17,778 nucleotides of DNA from an uncultured Alistipes sp. (GTDB taxonomy: Bacteria > Bacteroidota > Bacteroidia > Bacteroidales > Rikenellaceae), in assembly GCA_900542505.1 (NCBI GenBank), contig UQNV01000046.1:1-17778 (forward strand), given 5' to 3'. Positions 1-6,829 of the stretch are shown here, one piece after another. How positions within the stretch are numbered: the stretch's first letter is position 1; each line of letters opens with the position of its first letter. The notes under the pieces were generated by a model. That model saw nothing but the letters and a program-made list of their open reading frames with translations. It did no database searches and was not told the DNA's origin. A program made the position numbers and the translations under genes.

Positions 1-107
1 GAATTTTCAGAACTCCCCGCGGCTTGGCGATCGCCGGGCTTGTCATATCGTGTATCGCGTTGATCGTTTTGATTATCTTGGTGAGTGCGATCGCTTCCCT
101 GGTGTAA
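1..107 (+). CDS. C-terminal end of a membrane protein (5' end outside window)
   Basis: Reading codons from position 3 to the TAA at 105-107 gives 34 residues: a short polar stretch (IFRTPRG) followed by about 27 almost entirely hydrophobic residues (LAIAGLVISCIALIVLIILV and then SAIASLV). This looks like a final transmembrane helix at a protein C-terminus. The RGLAIAGLVIS start is reminiscent of small DUF4190-type membrane proteins of Bacteroidetes, but with one helix visible that is only a resemblance. A perfect hairpin follows 17 bp after the stop, as expected for a gene end. An overlapping GTG-initiated frame at 50-241 runs through that hairpin and is not believed to be coding. The rest of the gene is to the left of the window, so function cannot be assigned. 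Confidence 0.6.
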   Translation, partial: IFRTPRGLAIAGLVISCIALIVLIILVSAIASLV

Positions 108-124
108 TCATTTCAGTTGGTATG

Positions 125-161
125 AAGAAAGAGTATCCTGTGCAGAAGGATACTCTTTCTT
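125..161 (+). terminator. Perfect 15-bp hairpin terminator
   Basis: The left arm 125-139 (AAGAAAGAGTATCCT) is exactly complementary to the right arm 147-161, with a 7-nt loop. The right arm ends CTCTTTCTT, so the U-rich part lies inside the stem and there is no separate U-tract. It sits 17 bp after the stop of the truncated left-end gene. It may also stop leftward transcription arriving from aspS and the small gene downstream of it. Confidence 0.75.
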
Positions 162-189
162 ATATTGCGATGTTTGAAACTTTAATATC

Positions 190-300
190 TCCGGTTTTTC
201 AATTCCGGTACAGTTTGTCGAACGGCGAAAGATCGCTCTAATCCGGTGCATCGAGCATTATGTTGCAGCTATCGTTGTTCTTCGGAGAAGCCTTGAATTC
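190..300 (-). pseudogene. Decayed duplicate of the aspS 3' end
   Basis: On the minus strand, positions 291-241 encode ASPKNNDSCNIMLDAPD, which lines up without gaps with [17 protein letters not shown] of the intact AspRS (codons at 675-625). Ten of 17 residues and, by hand count, 38 of 51 bases are identical, at a constant offset of 384 bp. The similarity continues towards the aspS stop: 28 of 40 bases match across about 203-242, ending at a shared CTGTAC. The AspRS Tyr codon TAT is replaced by TAG at 238-240, and a second in-frame TGA follows, so nothing can be translated through it. The reading frame is also closed upstream by TAG at 316-318. It is therefore a non-coding fossil of roughly 36 AspRS codons. 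The left limit, near 190, is approximate because at least one small deletion is needed there. Confidence 0.7.
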
Positions 301-324
301 CGTGGAACTGTCTGGCTAAAGGAG

Positions 325-546
325 CTATTTGCGCAGTTTGTCCTGCCGTTCGCGCTCCTTGCGGCGCATCGAACGATAGCTGTTCGCCATCACCGTCAGG
401 AGCAGCAGCACCGTGATCCAGGCGCGGATTTTGTCGCCCGTGGACGCGGTACCGCAGGCATAGACGGTGATAAGCATTGCCAAACTGCATGCTAAAAGGA
501 TCATGCAGAACCCGAGCAGTCGCCGAAGCGATCTTACAGAGGCCAT
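325..546 (-). CDS. Small two-helix membrane protein of unknown function
   Basis: A 73-residue protein. A basic N-terminus (MASVRSLRRLLG) leads into one hydrophobic segment at about residues 11-31, a short polar turn (STGDKIR), and a second hydrophobic segment at about 41-56, followed by a strongly charged tail (RSMRRKERERQDKLRK). The arrangement suggests a helical hairpin in the inner membrane with both ends in the cytoplasm by the positive-inside rule. The ATG at 546 lies 18 bp downstream of the aspS stop on the same strand, so it is probably the second gene of an aspS transcript; no separate promoter is visible. I do not recognise the family. It lies between the intact aspS and the aspS tail remnant, so it may have arrived or been rearranged together with that duplication. 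The coherent membrane topology and operon-like spacing argue that it is real. Confidence 0.6.
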   Translation of the reverse strand: MASVRSLRRLLGFCMILLACSLAMLITVYACGTASTGDKIRAWITVLLLLTVMANSYRSMRRKERERQDKLRK

Positions 547-564
547 ACGAGGTCTTTTTTCGGT

Positions 565-2322
565 TTATTCTTCCGGCTTAACCAACTGCAGGTACAGCTC
601 GTCGAGCTGCGCCTGGTCGATATAGCCCGGTGCGTCGAGCATCATGTCGCGGCCGTTGTTGTTTTTCGGGAAGGCGATGTAGTCGCGGATCGACTCCGAA
701 CCGCCGAAGAGCGAGCAGAGCCGGTCGAAACCGAAGGCCAGACCGCCGTGAGGGGGTGCGCCGTACTTGAAGGCGTTCATCAGGAAGCCGAAACACTCCT
801 GCGCTTGTTCCGCCGTGAAGCCCAGCAACTCGAACATCTTGGCCTGCAGTTTCGAGTCGTGGATACGGATCGAGCCGCCGCCGATCTCGGTGCCGTTGCA
901 GACGAAGTCGTAGGCGTTGGCCCGCACGCGACCGGGGTCGCTGTCCAGGTATTGTACGTCTTCGAGCTTGGGCGAGGTGAACGGATGGTGTACGGCGTAG
1001 TAGCGCTGGGTTTCGTCGTCCCACTCGAACAGCGGGAAGTCGATGACCCACAGCGGAGCGAATTTCTTCGGGTCGCGCAGGCCCAGTTGCTGAGCGACCT
1101 CCAGACGCAGGGCGCAGAGCTGCGTGAGGGTCTTGAATTTCTTGCCGCAGAGGATCAGCACCAGGTCGCCGGCTTTTGCGCCCGCGCGTTCGGCCATCGC
1201 CCGCACCTGCTCGGGCGAGTAGAACTTATCGACGGACGACTTGACGTTGCCGTCCGCTTCGACGCGGATCCAGACGAGTCCCTTGGCACCGATCTGCTGG
1301 CGTTTGACGAACTCCGTGAGGGCGTCGATCTGTTTGCGGGTGTAGCCGGCGCAGCCCGTCGCGGCGAAGCCGGTGACGTACTCCGCGTCGTCGAAAACCG
1401 CGAAGCCGTGACCTTGGGCCAGGTCCGTCAGGTCGGCGAACTCCATGCCGAAGCGCAGGTCGGGTTTGTCCGAACCGTACTTCTCCATCGCCTCGAGCCA
1501 GGGCATGCGGCGGAAGGGCTCCGTGAAGTCGATGCCCATGACCGTACGGAACATGTGCTTGGCCCAGCGCTCGAAGACCTCGAGCACGTCCTCCTGCTCG
1601 ACGAACGACATCTCGCAGTCGATTTGGGTGAACTCGGGCTGACGGTCGGCGCGCAGGTCCTCGTCGCGGAAGCAGCGCACAATCTGGAAGTACTTGTCGT
1701 AGCCGGCCACCATGAGCAGCTGCTTGAGCGTCTGCGGCGACTGGGGCAGGGCGTAGAACTGGTTGGGATTCATGCGGCTCGGCACGACGAAGTCGCGTGC
1801 TCCCTCGGGCGTGGAGCCCACCAGATAGGGCGTTTCGATTTCGAGGAAGCCTTCGGCGTCGAGGAAGCGGCGGATTTCCTGGGCCATCTTGTGGCGCAGG
1901 ATGAGGTTGCGCTGCAGGGGCGGGCGGCGCAGGTCGAGGTAGCGGTACTTCATCCGCAGGTCATCGCCGCCGTCCGACACCTCTTCGATGGTGAAGGGCG
2001 GGGTCTGCGCCTCGTTGAGGATGGTGACCTCCTCGGCCGCCACCTCGATGTCGCCCGTGGGCATCTTGGGGTTCTTCGACGAACGTTCGACGACCCGGCC
2101 CGTGACCTGGACGACGAACTCGCGGCCCAGTCGGGCCGCAGCCTCGCGGGCCGCAGCCGGCGAGTGCTCCTCGACGACAATCTGGGTGATGCCGTAGCGG
2201 TCGCGCAGGTCGATGAAGGTCATCGCACCGAGATTTCTCACTTTCTGCACCCACCCTGCCAGGGTGACGCGCTCGTTGACGTTTCCGGCTCTCAGACAGC
2301 CGCACGTATGGGTTCTGTACAT
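565..2322 (-). CDS. aspS: Aspartyl-tRNA synthetase
   Basis: A cytoplasmic class IIb synthetase that charges tRNA(Asp) with aspartate; 585 residues, usual for the bacterial type. An N-terminal OB-fold anticodon-binding domain covers about residues 1-105. The catalytic core has motif 1 around FLEIETPYL (159-167), motif 2 [18 protein letters not shown] (218-235) and motif 3 GLAFGFDR (527-534), with the bacterial GAD insertion domain between motifs 2 and 3. Residue L31 aligns with E. coli L30, a position that is His in several non-discriminating enzymes, so this looks like the discriminating form (inference). The ATG at 2322 gives MYRTHTCG, the usual Bacteroidetes N-terminus; an in-frame GTG at 2355 would add 11 residues and is less likely. 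A TAATTTTG box lies 44 bp upstream. The small membrane gene follows 18 bp after the stop, and a degenerate copy of the 3' end lies beyond it. Confidence 0.98.
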   Translation of the reverse strand: MYRTHTCGCLRAGNVNERVTLAGWVQKVRNLGAMTFIDLRDRYGITQIVVEEHSPAAAREAAARLGREFVVQVTGRVVERSSKNPKMPTGDIEVAAEEVTILNEAQTPPFTIEEVSDGGDDLRMKYRYLDLRRPPLQRNLILRHKMAQEIRRFLDAEGFLEIETPYLVGSTPEGARDFVVPSRMNPNQFYALPQSPQTLKQLLMVAGYDKYFQIVRCFRDEDLRADRQPEFTQIDCEMSFVEQEDVLEVFERWAKHMFRTVMGIDFTEPFRRMPWLEAMEKYGSDKPDLRFGMEFADLTDLAQGHGFAVFDDAEYVTGFAATGCAGYTRKQIDALTEFVKRQQIGAKGLVWIRVEADGNVKSSVDKFYSPEQVRAMAERAGAKAGDLVLILCGKKFKTLTQLCALRLEVAQQLGLRDPKKFAPLWVIDFPLFEWDDETQRYYAVHHPFTSPKLEDVQYLDSDPGRVRANAYDFVCNGTEIGGGSIRIHDSKLQAKMFELLGFTAEQAQECFGFLMNAFKYGAPPHGGLAFGFDRLCSLFGGSESIRDYIAFPKNNNGRDMMLDAPGYIDQAQLDELYLQLVKPEE

Positions 2323-2365
2323 GGAGATATGGGGTTTGTTTTTGTTTGAATTCACTTGTAACGGA

Positions 2366-2373
2366 CAAAATTA
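2366..2373 (-). promoter_or_regulatory. Bacteroidetes-type -7 box for aspS
   Basis: On the minus strand this reads TAATTTTG, an exact match to TAnnTTTG. It lies 44 bp upstream of the aspS ATG at 2322, in the gap after dinB. I do not see a good TTG/TTTG -33 element at the expected distance, so the call rests on the -7 box and its position. Confidence 0.5.
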
Positions 2374-2456
2374 GGAAAAATTCACGACAGACGTTCACAT
2401 TTTTCCGTTTTTTCGACGCCTGGCCCTGCGGCGGGGTGCGGAGCCGGGGTGGGGCG

Positions 2457-3533
2457 TCAGGTTTTCGGACCGCCGAAATCGAAGTCGAAGCGCAGCTGCA
2501 CGCACTCCGTGCAGGCTTCGGGCGAATTGCCCACCGTCAGGCCGATGAGGCGGACGCGGTGGCCGCCCAGGTCGGTGGCCGCCAGCAGCTCCTCGGAGAC
2601 CGTGCGCAGCTTGTCGGCCGTCGTGATGGCCGAGTGGAGCGTCCGCGAGCGGGTAATCTGGCGGAAGTCGTCGAACTTGAGTTTCAGCACGACGGTCTTG
2701 CCTGCGAACTCGTGGCGCTGAAGCCGGCTCCACACTTCGTCGCGCACGCCGGCCAGTTCGAGTGCGAGCCGTTCGCGGTCGTCGGTGTCCTCGGCAAAGG
2801 TGGTCTCGGCGCCGAGCGACTTGCGGATGCGGTTGGGCGTTACCTCGCGTTCGTCGATGCCGCGCGCATAGCCGTAGTAGGCGTGGCCCGCCTTGCCGAA
2901 GTGGTGGACGAGCGCCTCCTCGCTCCAGAGCCGCAGGTCGGCCCCCGTGCGGATGCCCAGCCGGTGCATCCGCTCGGCCGTGACCTCGCCGATGCCGAAA
3001 AAGCGCTCGACGGGCAGCTCCGCGACGAACGCCTCGACCTGGGCCGGAGCGATGGTGAAGAGCCCGTCGGGTTTGCGGTAGTCCGAGGCGATTTTCGCCA
3101 GCATCTTGTTCACCGAGATGCCGGCCGAGGCGGTCAGCCCGGTTTCGGCGCGGATGGCAGCCTTGATTTCGCGGGCGACGAGCGTTGCCGAGCGGTGGTG
3201 CGAGACGTCGAGAAAGGCCTCGTCGAGCGAGAGGGGCTCGACCAGTTCGGTGTAGCGGTGGAAGATGGCGCGAATCTGCTGCGAGACCTCCTTGTAGACC
3301 TCGAAGCGGGCAGGGACGAAAATCAGCGCGGGACAGAGCCTCTGCGCCACCACGGACGGCAGGGCCGAGCGGACGCCGTAGGGGCGTGCCTCGTAGCTGG
3401 CCGTGGCCACCACGCCGCGCGGCCCGTCGTATCCGACGGCAATCGGACGGCCCCGGTAGGCGGGGTTGTCGCGCTGCTCGACCGAGGCGAAGAAGGCGTC
3501 CATGTCGATGTGTATGATTTTGCGCTGCGCCAT
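2457..3533 (-). CDS. dinB: DNA polymerase IV (Y-family translesion polymerase)
   Basis: A 358-residue Y-family DNA polymerase for translesion synthesis and damage-tolerant replication. The palm carries IIHIDMDAFFASVE with metal ligand D10 and probable steric-gate F15, and SLDEAFLD with the D104-E105 pair, matching E. coli DinB D8, F13 and D103/E104. YEARPYGVRSALP (48-60) is the usual finger motif. Helix-hairpin-helix and little-finger regions follow, and the protein ends in QLRFDFDFGGPKT, where QLRFDF could be a beta-clamp-binding peptide (inference). The frame stays open 98 codons further upstream to 3827, but ATG 3533 gives the family N-terminus MAQRKIIHIDMD, and a TATCTTTG box 20 bp upstream would lie inside any longer protein. 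No LexA-type CTGT-N8-ACAG operator is visible. It is divergent from tadA. Confidence 0.96.
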   Translation of the reverse strand: MAQRKIIHIDMDAFFASVEQRDNPAYRGRPIAVGYDGPRGVVATASYEARPYGVRSALPSVVAQRLCPALIFVPARFEVYKEVSQQIRAIFHRYTELVEPLSLDEAFLDVSHHRSATLVAREIKAAIRAETGLTASAGISVNKMLAKIASDYRKPDGLFTIAPAQVEAFVAELPVERFFGIGEVTAERMHRLGIRTGADLRLWSEEALVHHFGKAGHAYYGYARGIDEREVTPNRIRKSLGAETTFAEDTDDRERLALELAGVRDEVWSRLQRHEFAGKTVVLKLKFDDFRQITRSRTLHSAITTADKLRTVSEELLAATDLGGHRVRLIGLTVGNSPEACTECVQLRFDFDFGGPKT

Positions 3534-3553
3534 TGCTGCGGTGTTTCTTCCGG

Positions 3554-3561
3554 CAAAGATA
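3554..3561 (-). promoter_or_regulatory. Bacteroidetes-type -7 box for dinB
   Basis: On the minus strand this reads TATCTTTG, matching TAnnTTTG, 20 bp upstream of the dinB ATG at 3533. No clear -33 TTG is visible at the expected spacing. Its place just before ATG 3533 supports that start over longer in-frame alternatives. Confidence 0.5.
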
Positions 3562-3785
3562 GGTGGAATTGGCCTGATGGTGTGCGTGCGGAGCCGTTTT
3601 TCGGAGGGTTTCGCTTGGAAGAGCCGCGGGGAATCGTTATTTTTGTTTCCCGGTGCGGGCCGGAACCGTCGAATTGACTTTCGGCAGAGTCTACCGGATG
3701 TTCTCGGCACTATGCCCGAAAGGAGGTCCCGCTCGATTATTTCCCGGCGGTTGGCTCCGTTTCGGAAGGCTGCGTGGAACATATA

Positions 3786-3793
3786 TAATTTTG
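3786..3793 (+). promoter_or_regulatory. Bacteroidetes-type -7 box for tadA
   Basis: TAATTTTG, an exact TAnnTTTG match, ends 13 bp before the tadA ATG at 3807, implying a leader of only a few bases. A weak TTTC at 3760-3763 is the only -33 candidate. The rest of the 273-bp dinB-tadA gap (3534-3806) holds no gene or strong repeat that I can see. Confidence 0.5.
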
Positions 3794-3806
3794 GTAAAAC
3801 GAGCAT

Positions 3807-4277
3807 ATGGAAATTTCGGAACAGCAACGGCTCGATGAAAAATTCATGCGCCTCGCACTAAACGAGGCGCAACTTGCGTTGGATGCGTGTGAGGTGCCCA
3901 TCGGCGCGGTGGTCGTCTCGGCCACGGGCGCGGTGGTGGGGCGCGGCCACAATCTGGTGGAGACGCTCATGGACCCGACGGCCCATGCCGAGATGCAGGC
4001 GCTCACGGCGGCCGCCTCGACGCTGGGCGGCAAGTACCTGCAGGGCTGCACGCTCTATGTGACGGTCGAACCCTGCATCATGTGTGCCGGGGCCATCGGC
4101 TGGGCCCAGGTGGCGCGTGTGGTCTGGGGTGCCGACGACCCCAAAAAGGGATACAGACGCTACTCCGATGCGGTGTTCCATCCGCGGACGACGGTGACGA
4201 ACGGGGTATTGCGCGAGGAGTGCGAGTCTCTGATGACCCGCTTTTTTGCGTCGCTGCGCCGCTCCGGACTTGTATAA
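3807..4277 (+). CDS. tadA: tRNA adenosine(34) deaminase
   Basis: A 156-residue zinc deaminase expected to convert adenosine to inosine at the wobble position of tRNA(Arg)ACG, so that one tRNA reads several Arg codons. The zinc and catalytic signature is complete: HAE (H60, E62) in PTAHAEMQAL, and PCIMC (C90, C93) in EPCIMCAGA. VPIGAVVV near residue 30 and GGKYLQGCTLYVTVEPC match the bacterial TadA core. Length is typical. TadA belongs to the same superfamily as guanine and cytidine deaminases, but the TAHAE and EPCIMCAGA context with the RRYSDAVFHP segment favours the tRNA enzyme. The ATG at 3807 follows a TAATTTTG box directly. The promoter of the next gene overlaps the tadA 3' end, so the two are probably separately transcribed. 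Confidence 0.93.
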   Translation: MEISEQQRLDEKFMRLALNEAQLALDACEVPIGAVVVSATGAVVGRGHNLVETLMDPTAHAEMQALTAAASTLGGKYLQGCTLYVTVEPCIMCAGAIGWAQVARVVWGADDPKKGYRRYSDAVFHPRTTVTNGVLREECESLMTRFFASLRRSGLV

Positions 4278-4300
4278 TCGCGAAAAATAAGTTAATTTTG
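4270..4300 (+). promoter_or_regulatory. Promoter of the TPR protein gene (-33/-7 Bacteroidetes type)
   Basis: TTG at 4270-4272, a 20-bp spacer and TAATTTTG at 4293-4300 match the Bacteroidetes consensus of TTTG and TAnnTTTG about 20 bp apart. The -33 element lies inside the last codons of tadA. Transcription would start near 4307, giving a leader of about 45 nt before the ATG at 4354. Confidence 0.65.
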
Positions 4301-4353
4301 CAACCATCTGCCCGCGAGGGCGACTACGCACGAACTAAAAACTCATAAGCAAA

Positions 4354-5292
4354 ATGAAAAAAGTATTGTTATCTGTGGCTGCGCTCTTTGCGGCGGTTTC
4401 GCTCTCGGCGCAGGATTTGACGGCTGTCTACAACGAGGCTGCCGCCGCTTACGGTGCCAAGGACTTCGCAGGTGCTGCGGCCAAGTTCCAGCAGGTCATC
4501 GACGAGGGTATGGATTCCGACGGTGCCGCATCGCTGGTAGCCACCGCCAAGTCGACGCTGCCGAAATGCTACTTCATGATGGGCGGTTACGCCGCTCAGG
4601 CCAAGAAGTACGATGAGGCTATCACCAACTTCACCAAGTCGGCCGAGCTGGCCGAGCTCTACGGCGACATGACCCAGATGACCAAATCGAAGCAGTGGGT
4701 TGCCAAAATCTACCAGATGCAGGGCGGTGAGGCCTTCAACAGCAAGGATTACGCCACCGCATCGGAGATTTTCGCCAAGGGCTATGCCGCCGACCCGCGC
4801 AATACGGACATGGCGCTCAACCTGGCAATGAGCTACTGCGAGCTGGGCAAGTATGCCGAGGGTATGGCCATCTATGAGGACATCGCCGCGCTGACCAACC
4901 CCAAGTATGAGGAGGCTGTTGCCAAGGCCAACGAGATGATGACGCTCTACACCAACAACGAGGTTGCCAAGCTGCAGTCCACCAACGATTTCGACGGCAT
5001 CATCGCCATGGCCGACGCGCTGCTGGCCAAGAACCCCTCGAGCGCCGTTGCCCACAAGGTGCGTCTGCAGGCCTACTCGAGCAAGCAGGACTTTGCGAAG
5101 GTCATCGAGCTGGGTGAGGAGGCTGCTGCCGCTCAGACCGACCTCGAGGACAAGAGCCTCATGTACCTGACGCTGGGCGCCGCTTACAATGCCAAGGAGA
5201 TGAAGCCGCAGGCTATCGCCGCCTTCCAGAAGGTGACCGACGGCCCCGCTGTCGAGAGCGCCAAGGCTGCTCTGGCCGAGCTGACGAAGTAG
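4354..5292 (+). CDS. Exported tetratricopeptide-repeat protein
   Basis: A 312-residue protein that starts with a clear Sec signal peptide, MKKVLLSVAALFAAVSLSA, with probable cleavage before Q20. There is no lipobox cysteine, so a soluble periplasmic protein is likely. The mature part is Ala-rich and helical, with TPR-like helix pairs: AAAAYGAKDFAGAAAKFQQV (29-48), the 80-100 region with YDEAITNFTKSAEL, a segment around 123-150 (EAFNSKDYATASEIFAKGY), ALNLAMSYCELGKYAEGMAI (154-173), and a final pair at about 272-294 (LTLGAAYNAKEMKPQAIAAF). TPR arrays usually mediate protein contacts; no enzyme motif is visible and no partner can be inferred from the neighbours. It has its own promoter and a GC hairpin with a short U-run downstream, so it is probably monocistronic. 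Confidence 0.88.
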   Translation: MKKVLLSVAALFAAVSLSAQDLTAVYNEAAAAYGAKDFAGAAAKFQQVIDEGMDSDGAASLVATAKSTLPKCYFMMGGYAAQAKKYDEAITNFTKSAELAELYGDMTQMTKSKQWVAKIYQMQGGEAFNSKDYATASEIFAKGYAADPRNTDMALNLAMSYCELGKYAEGMAIYEDIAALTNPKYEEAVAKANEMMTLYTNNEVAKLQSTNDFDGIIAMADALLAKNPSSAVAHKVRLQAYSSKQDFAKVIELGEEAAAAQTDLEDKSLMYLTLGAAYNAKEMKPQAIAAFQKVTDGPAVESAKAALAELTK

Positions 5293-5351
5293 GACCGCGG
5301 ATTCCCCCATGGCGGGAAGAACGGCAACCTTTTGTGAAAATATGAGATAAA

Positions 5352-5378
5352 CGGAGCCGGACGGGCTCTGCGAGTTTT
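5352..5378 (+). terminator. Probable terminator of the TPR gene
   Basis: CGGAGCC (5352-5358) pairs with GGCTCTG (5364-5370), including one G-U pair, around the 5-nt loop GGACG. The sequence after it, CGAGTTTTG, contains a short T-run. It lies 59 bp after the TPR stop codon. The stem is short, so this is a moderate call. Confidence 0.5.
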
Positions 5379-5405
5379 GTAATCCTCATCGGAGGGTATC
5401 CTATC

Positions 5406-5457
5406 AGTACCGGATAAGATGACTGGGTAAAACCAATCGCTTGTCCGGTACTTTTTT
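5406..5457 (+). terminator. Strong hairpin plus U-tract just before the MATE 1 start
   Basis: AGTACCGGATAAG (5406-5418) pairs with CTTGTCCGGTACT (5440-5452) along 13 positions with a single G-U wobble, around a 21-nt loop. The right arm runs directly into a U-tract at 5452-5457, so this is a textbook intrinsic terminator. It ends only 13 bp before the ATG at 5471. It could be a second terminator for the TPR gene or an attenuator in the MATE leader: TATCC (5397-5401) could pair with GGATA (5412-5416) and break the left arm. Confidence 0.8.
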
Positions 5458-5470
5458 GTGTGATTCAATC

Positions 5471-6829
5471 ATGGAAAAAAACGATATGGAACGTGATGCC
5501 ATCGATTTGGGAACGGTGCGTGTGGCGACCCTCTTCCGGCGCTTTTTCGTGCCGACGCTGCTGGGCATGCTGTCGATTTCGGCCGTGACGGTCGCCGACG
5601 GAATGTTTGTCGGCCACGGTGTCGGCAGCGACGGAATCGCCGCCATCAATATCTATGTGCCGCTGCTGATGCTCGCCCAGGGGGTGGGGCTTATGGCCGG
5701 TGTGGGGTGCTCGGTGGTGGCGTCGATTCACCTCTCGCGGGGCAAGGTGCGGGCCGCGCGGCTCAACGTTACCCAGGCGCTCTGGTTCGTGTCGCTGCTG
5801 ACGGTGGTGCTCGTCGCCTCGGTGATGCTCTTCCCCGATGCGACGGCCCGGATGCTGGGCGCATCGGAGCGTCTGTTGCCGCTGGTGCGCGACTATCTGC
5901 TGTGGTTCTCGCCGGGGCTGCTCTTCCAGATGTGGACGGCCGTGGGGCTCTTCGTCATCCGGCTCGACGGCGCTCCGCGGCTGGCGATGTGGTGTTCGGT
6001 CATCTCGGCCGTGCTGAACGTCGTGCTCGACTGGCTGTTCATCTTCCCGTTCGGGTGGGGTGTTCGCGGAGCGGCCTTCGCTACGGCCGTCAGCGTCGCG
6101 GCGGGCGGCGCGGTGGCCATGGCCTATCTGCTTTTCCGGGCCCGGACGCTGAAGCTCTGTCGCGTGAAGTGGAGCCGCAAGAGCCTGCGGCTTTCGCTGC
6201 GCAACATCGGCTATCAGTGCCGCATCGGCTCGTCGGCGCTGCTGGGCGAAGCGACGCTTGCGGTGCTGATGTTCGTGGGTAACGGAGTTTTCATGCGCAG
6301 TCTGGGCGACGACGGGGTGGGCGCCTTCGGCGTGGCGTGCTATTACATCCCCTTCGTCTTCATGGTCGGCAACGCCATCGCACAGTCGGCCCAGCCGATA
6401 CTGAGCTACAACTTCGGTCTGGCCAACGGCGAACGCGTGCGTGCTGCGGCGCGCATTGCGCTCACAACGGCTGTCGGCTGCGGCGCGGTGGTCTCGGCGC
6501 TCTTCGTCTTCGCGCCCGAGGGGCTGGTGGGGCTGTTCCTTCCGGGTGAGAATCGGGCGGCACAACTGGCCGTTGCCGGCTTCCCGCTCTTTGCTGCCGG
6601 ATTCATTCCCTTCGTGGTCAATCTGACGGCCATCGGCTACTACCAGAGCCTCGAACGGGTTCGCCCGGCAACAGGCTTCGCCCTGCTGCGCGGATTCGTG
6701 CTGCTCGTGCCGAGTTTTCTGCTGCTGCCCTCCCTTTGCGGCGTTGCGGGCATCTGGTTCGCCCAGCCCCTCTCGGAGACGCTCACCACGGCGGTTATTC
6801 TCGTCTTTGCGCTGCGTCGTCGGGCGTGA
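5471..6829 (+). CDS. MATE-family multidrug/metabolite exporter (copy 1)
   Basis: A 452-residue polytopic inner-membrane protein of the MATE family, cation-coupled exporters with 12 helices in two six-helix halves. Family marks are the first-half sequence around VADGMFVGHGVGSDGIAAINIYVP, the mid-protein LNVVLDWLFIFPFGWGVRGAAFAT, and the second-half PILSYNFGLANGERV. The substrate cannot be read from sequence. An in-frame TTG at 5441 lies inside the upstream terminator stem, so the ATG at 5471 (MEKNDMERDAIDLG) is preferred. No TAnnTTTG box lies directly upstream; either transcription reads through the hairpin or an unusual promoter is used. The 3' end overlaps the convergent queG by 35 bp. A second MATE gene, clearly related but not a close duplicate, starts about 8 kb downstream. 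Confidence 0.93.
   Translation: MEKNDMERDAIDLGTVRVATLFRRFFVPTLLGMLSISAVTVADGMFVGHGVGSDGIAAINIYVPLLMLAQGVGLMAGVGCSVVASIHLSRGKVRAARLNVTQALWFVSLLTVVLVASVMLFPDATARMLGASERLLPLVRDYLLWFSPGLLFQMWTAVGLFVIRLDGAPRLAMWCSVISAVLNVVLDWLFIFPFGWGVRGAAFATAVSVAAGGAVAMAYLLFRARTLKLCRVKWSRKSLRLSLRNIGYQCRIGSSALLGEATLAVLMFVGNGVFMRSLGDDGVGAFGVACYYIPFVFMVGNAIAQSAQPILSYNFGLANGERVRAAARIALTTAVGCGAVVSALFVFAPEGLVGLFLPGENRAAQLAVAGFPLFAAGFIPFVVNLTAIGYYQSLERVRPATGFALLRGFVLLVPSFLLLPSLCGVAGIWFAQPLSETLTTAVILVFALRRRA

Noticed and set aside
50..241. 63-codon GTG-initiated frame at the left end
   Set aside because: It runs through the perfect terminator hairpin at 125-161 and overlaps, in another frame, a hydrophobic protein tail that makes biological sense.
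748..2349. Long plus-strand open frame of 533 codons opposite aspS
   Set aside because: It mirrors the aspS codons, has a low-complexity His/Val/Glu/Arg-rich composition and no recognisable domain. Such antisense frames are expected in GC-rich coding DNA.
3534..3806. LexA-type operator or small RNA in the dinB-tadA gap
   Set aside because: No CTGT-N8-ACAG palindrome and no structured RNA signature were found. An AGGAGG at 3721-3726 has no start codon at a suitable distance.
3534..3827. Possible 98-residue N-terminal extension of dinB
   Set aside because: The extension is unlike any DinB N-terminus, contains a TAnnTTTG promoter box at 3554-3561 and overlaps the tadA start. ATG 3533 gives the standard N-terminus.
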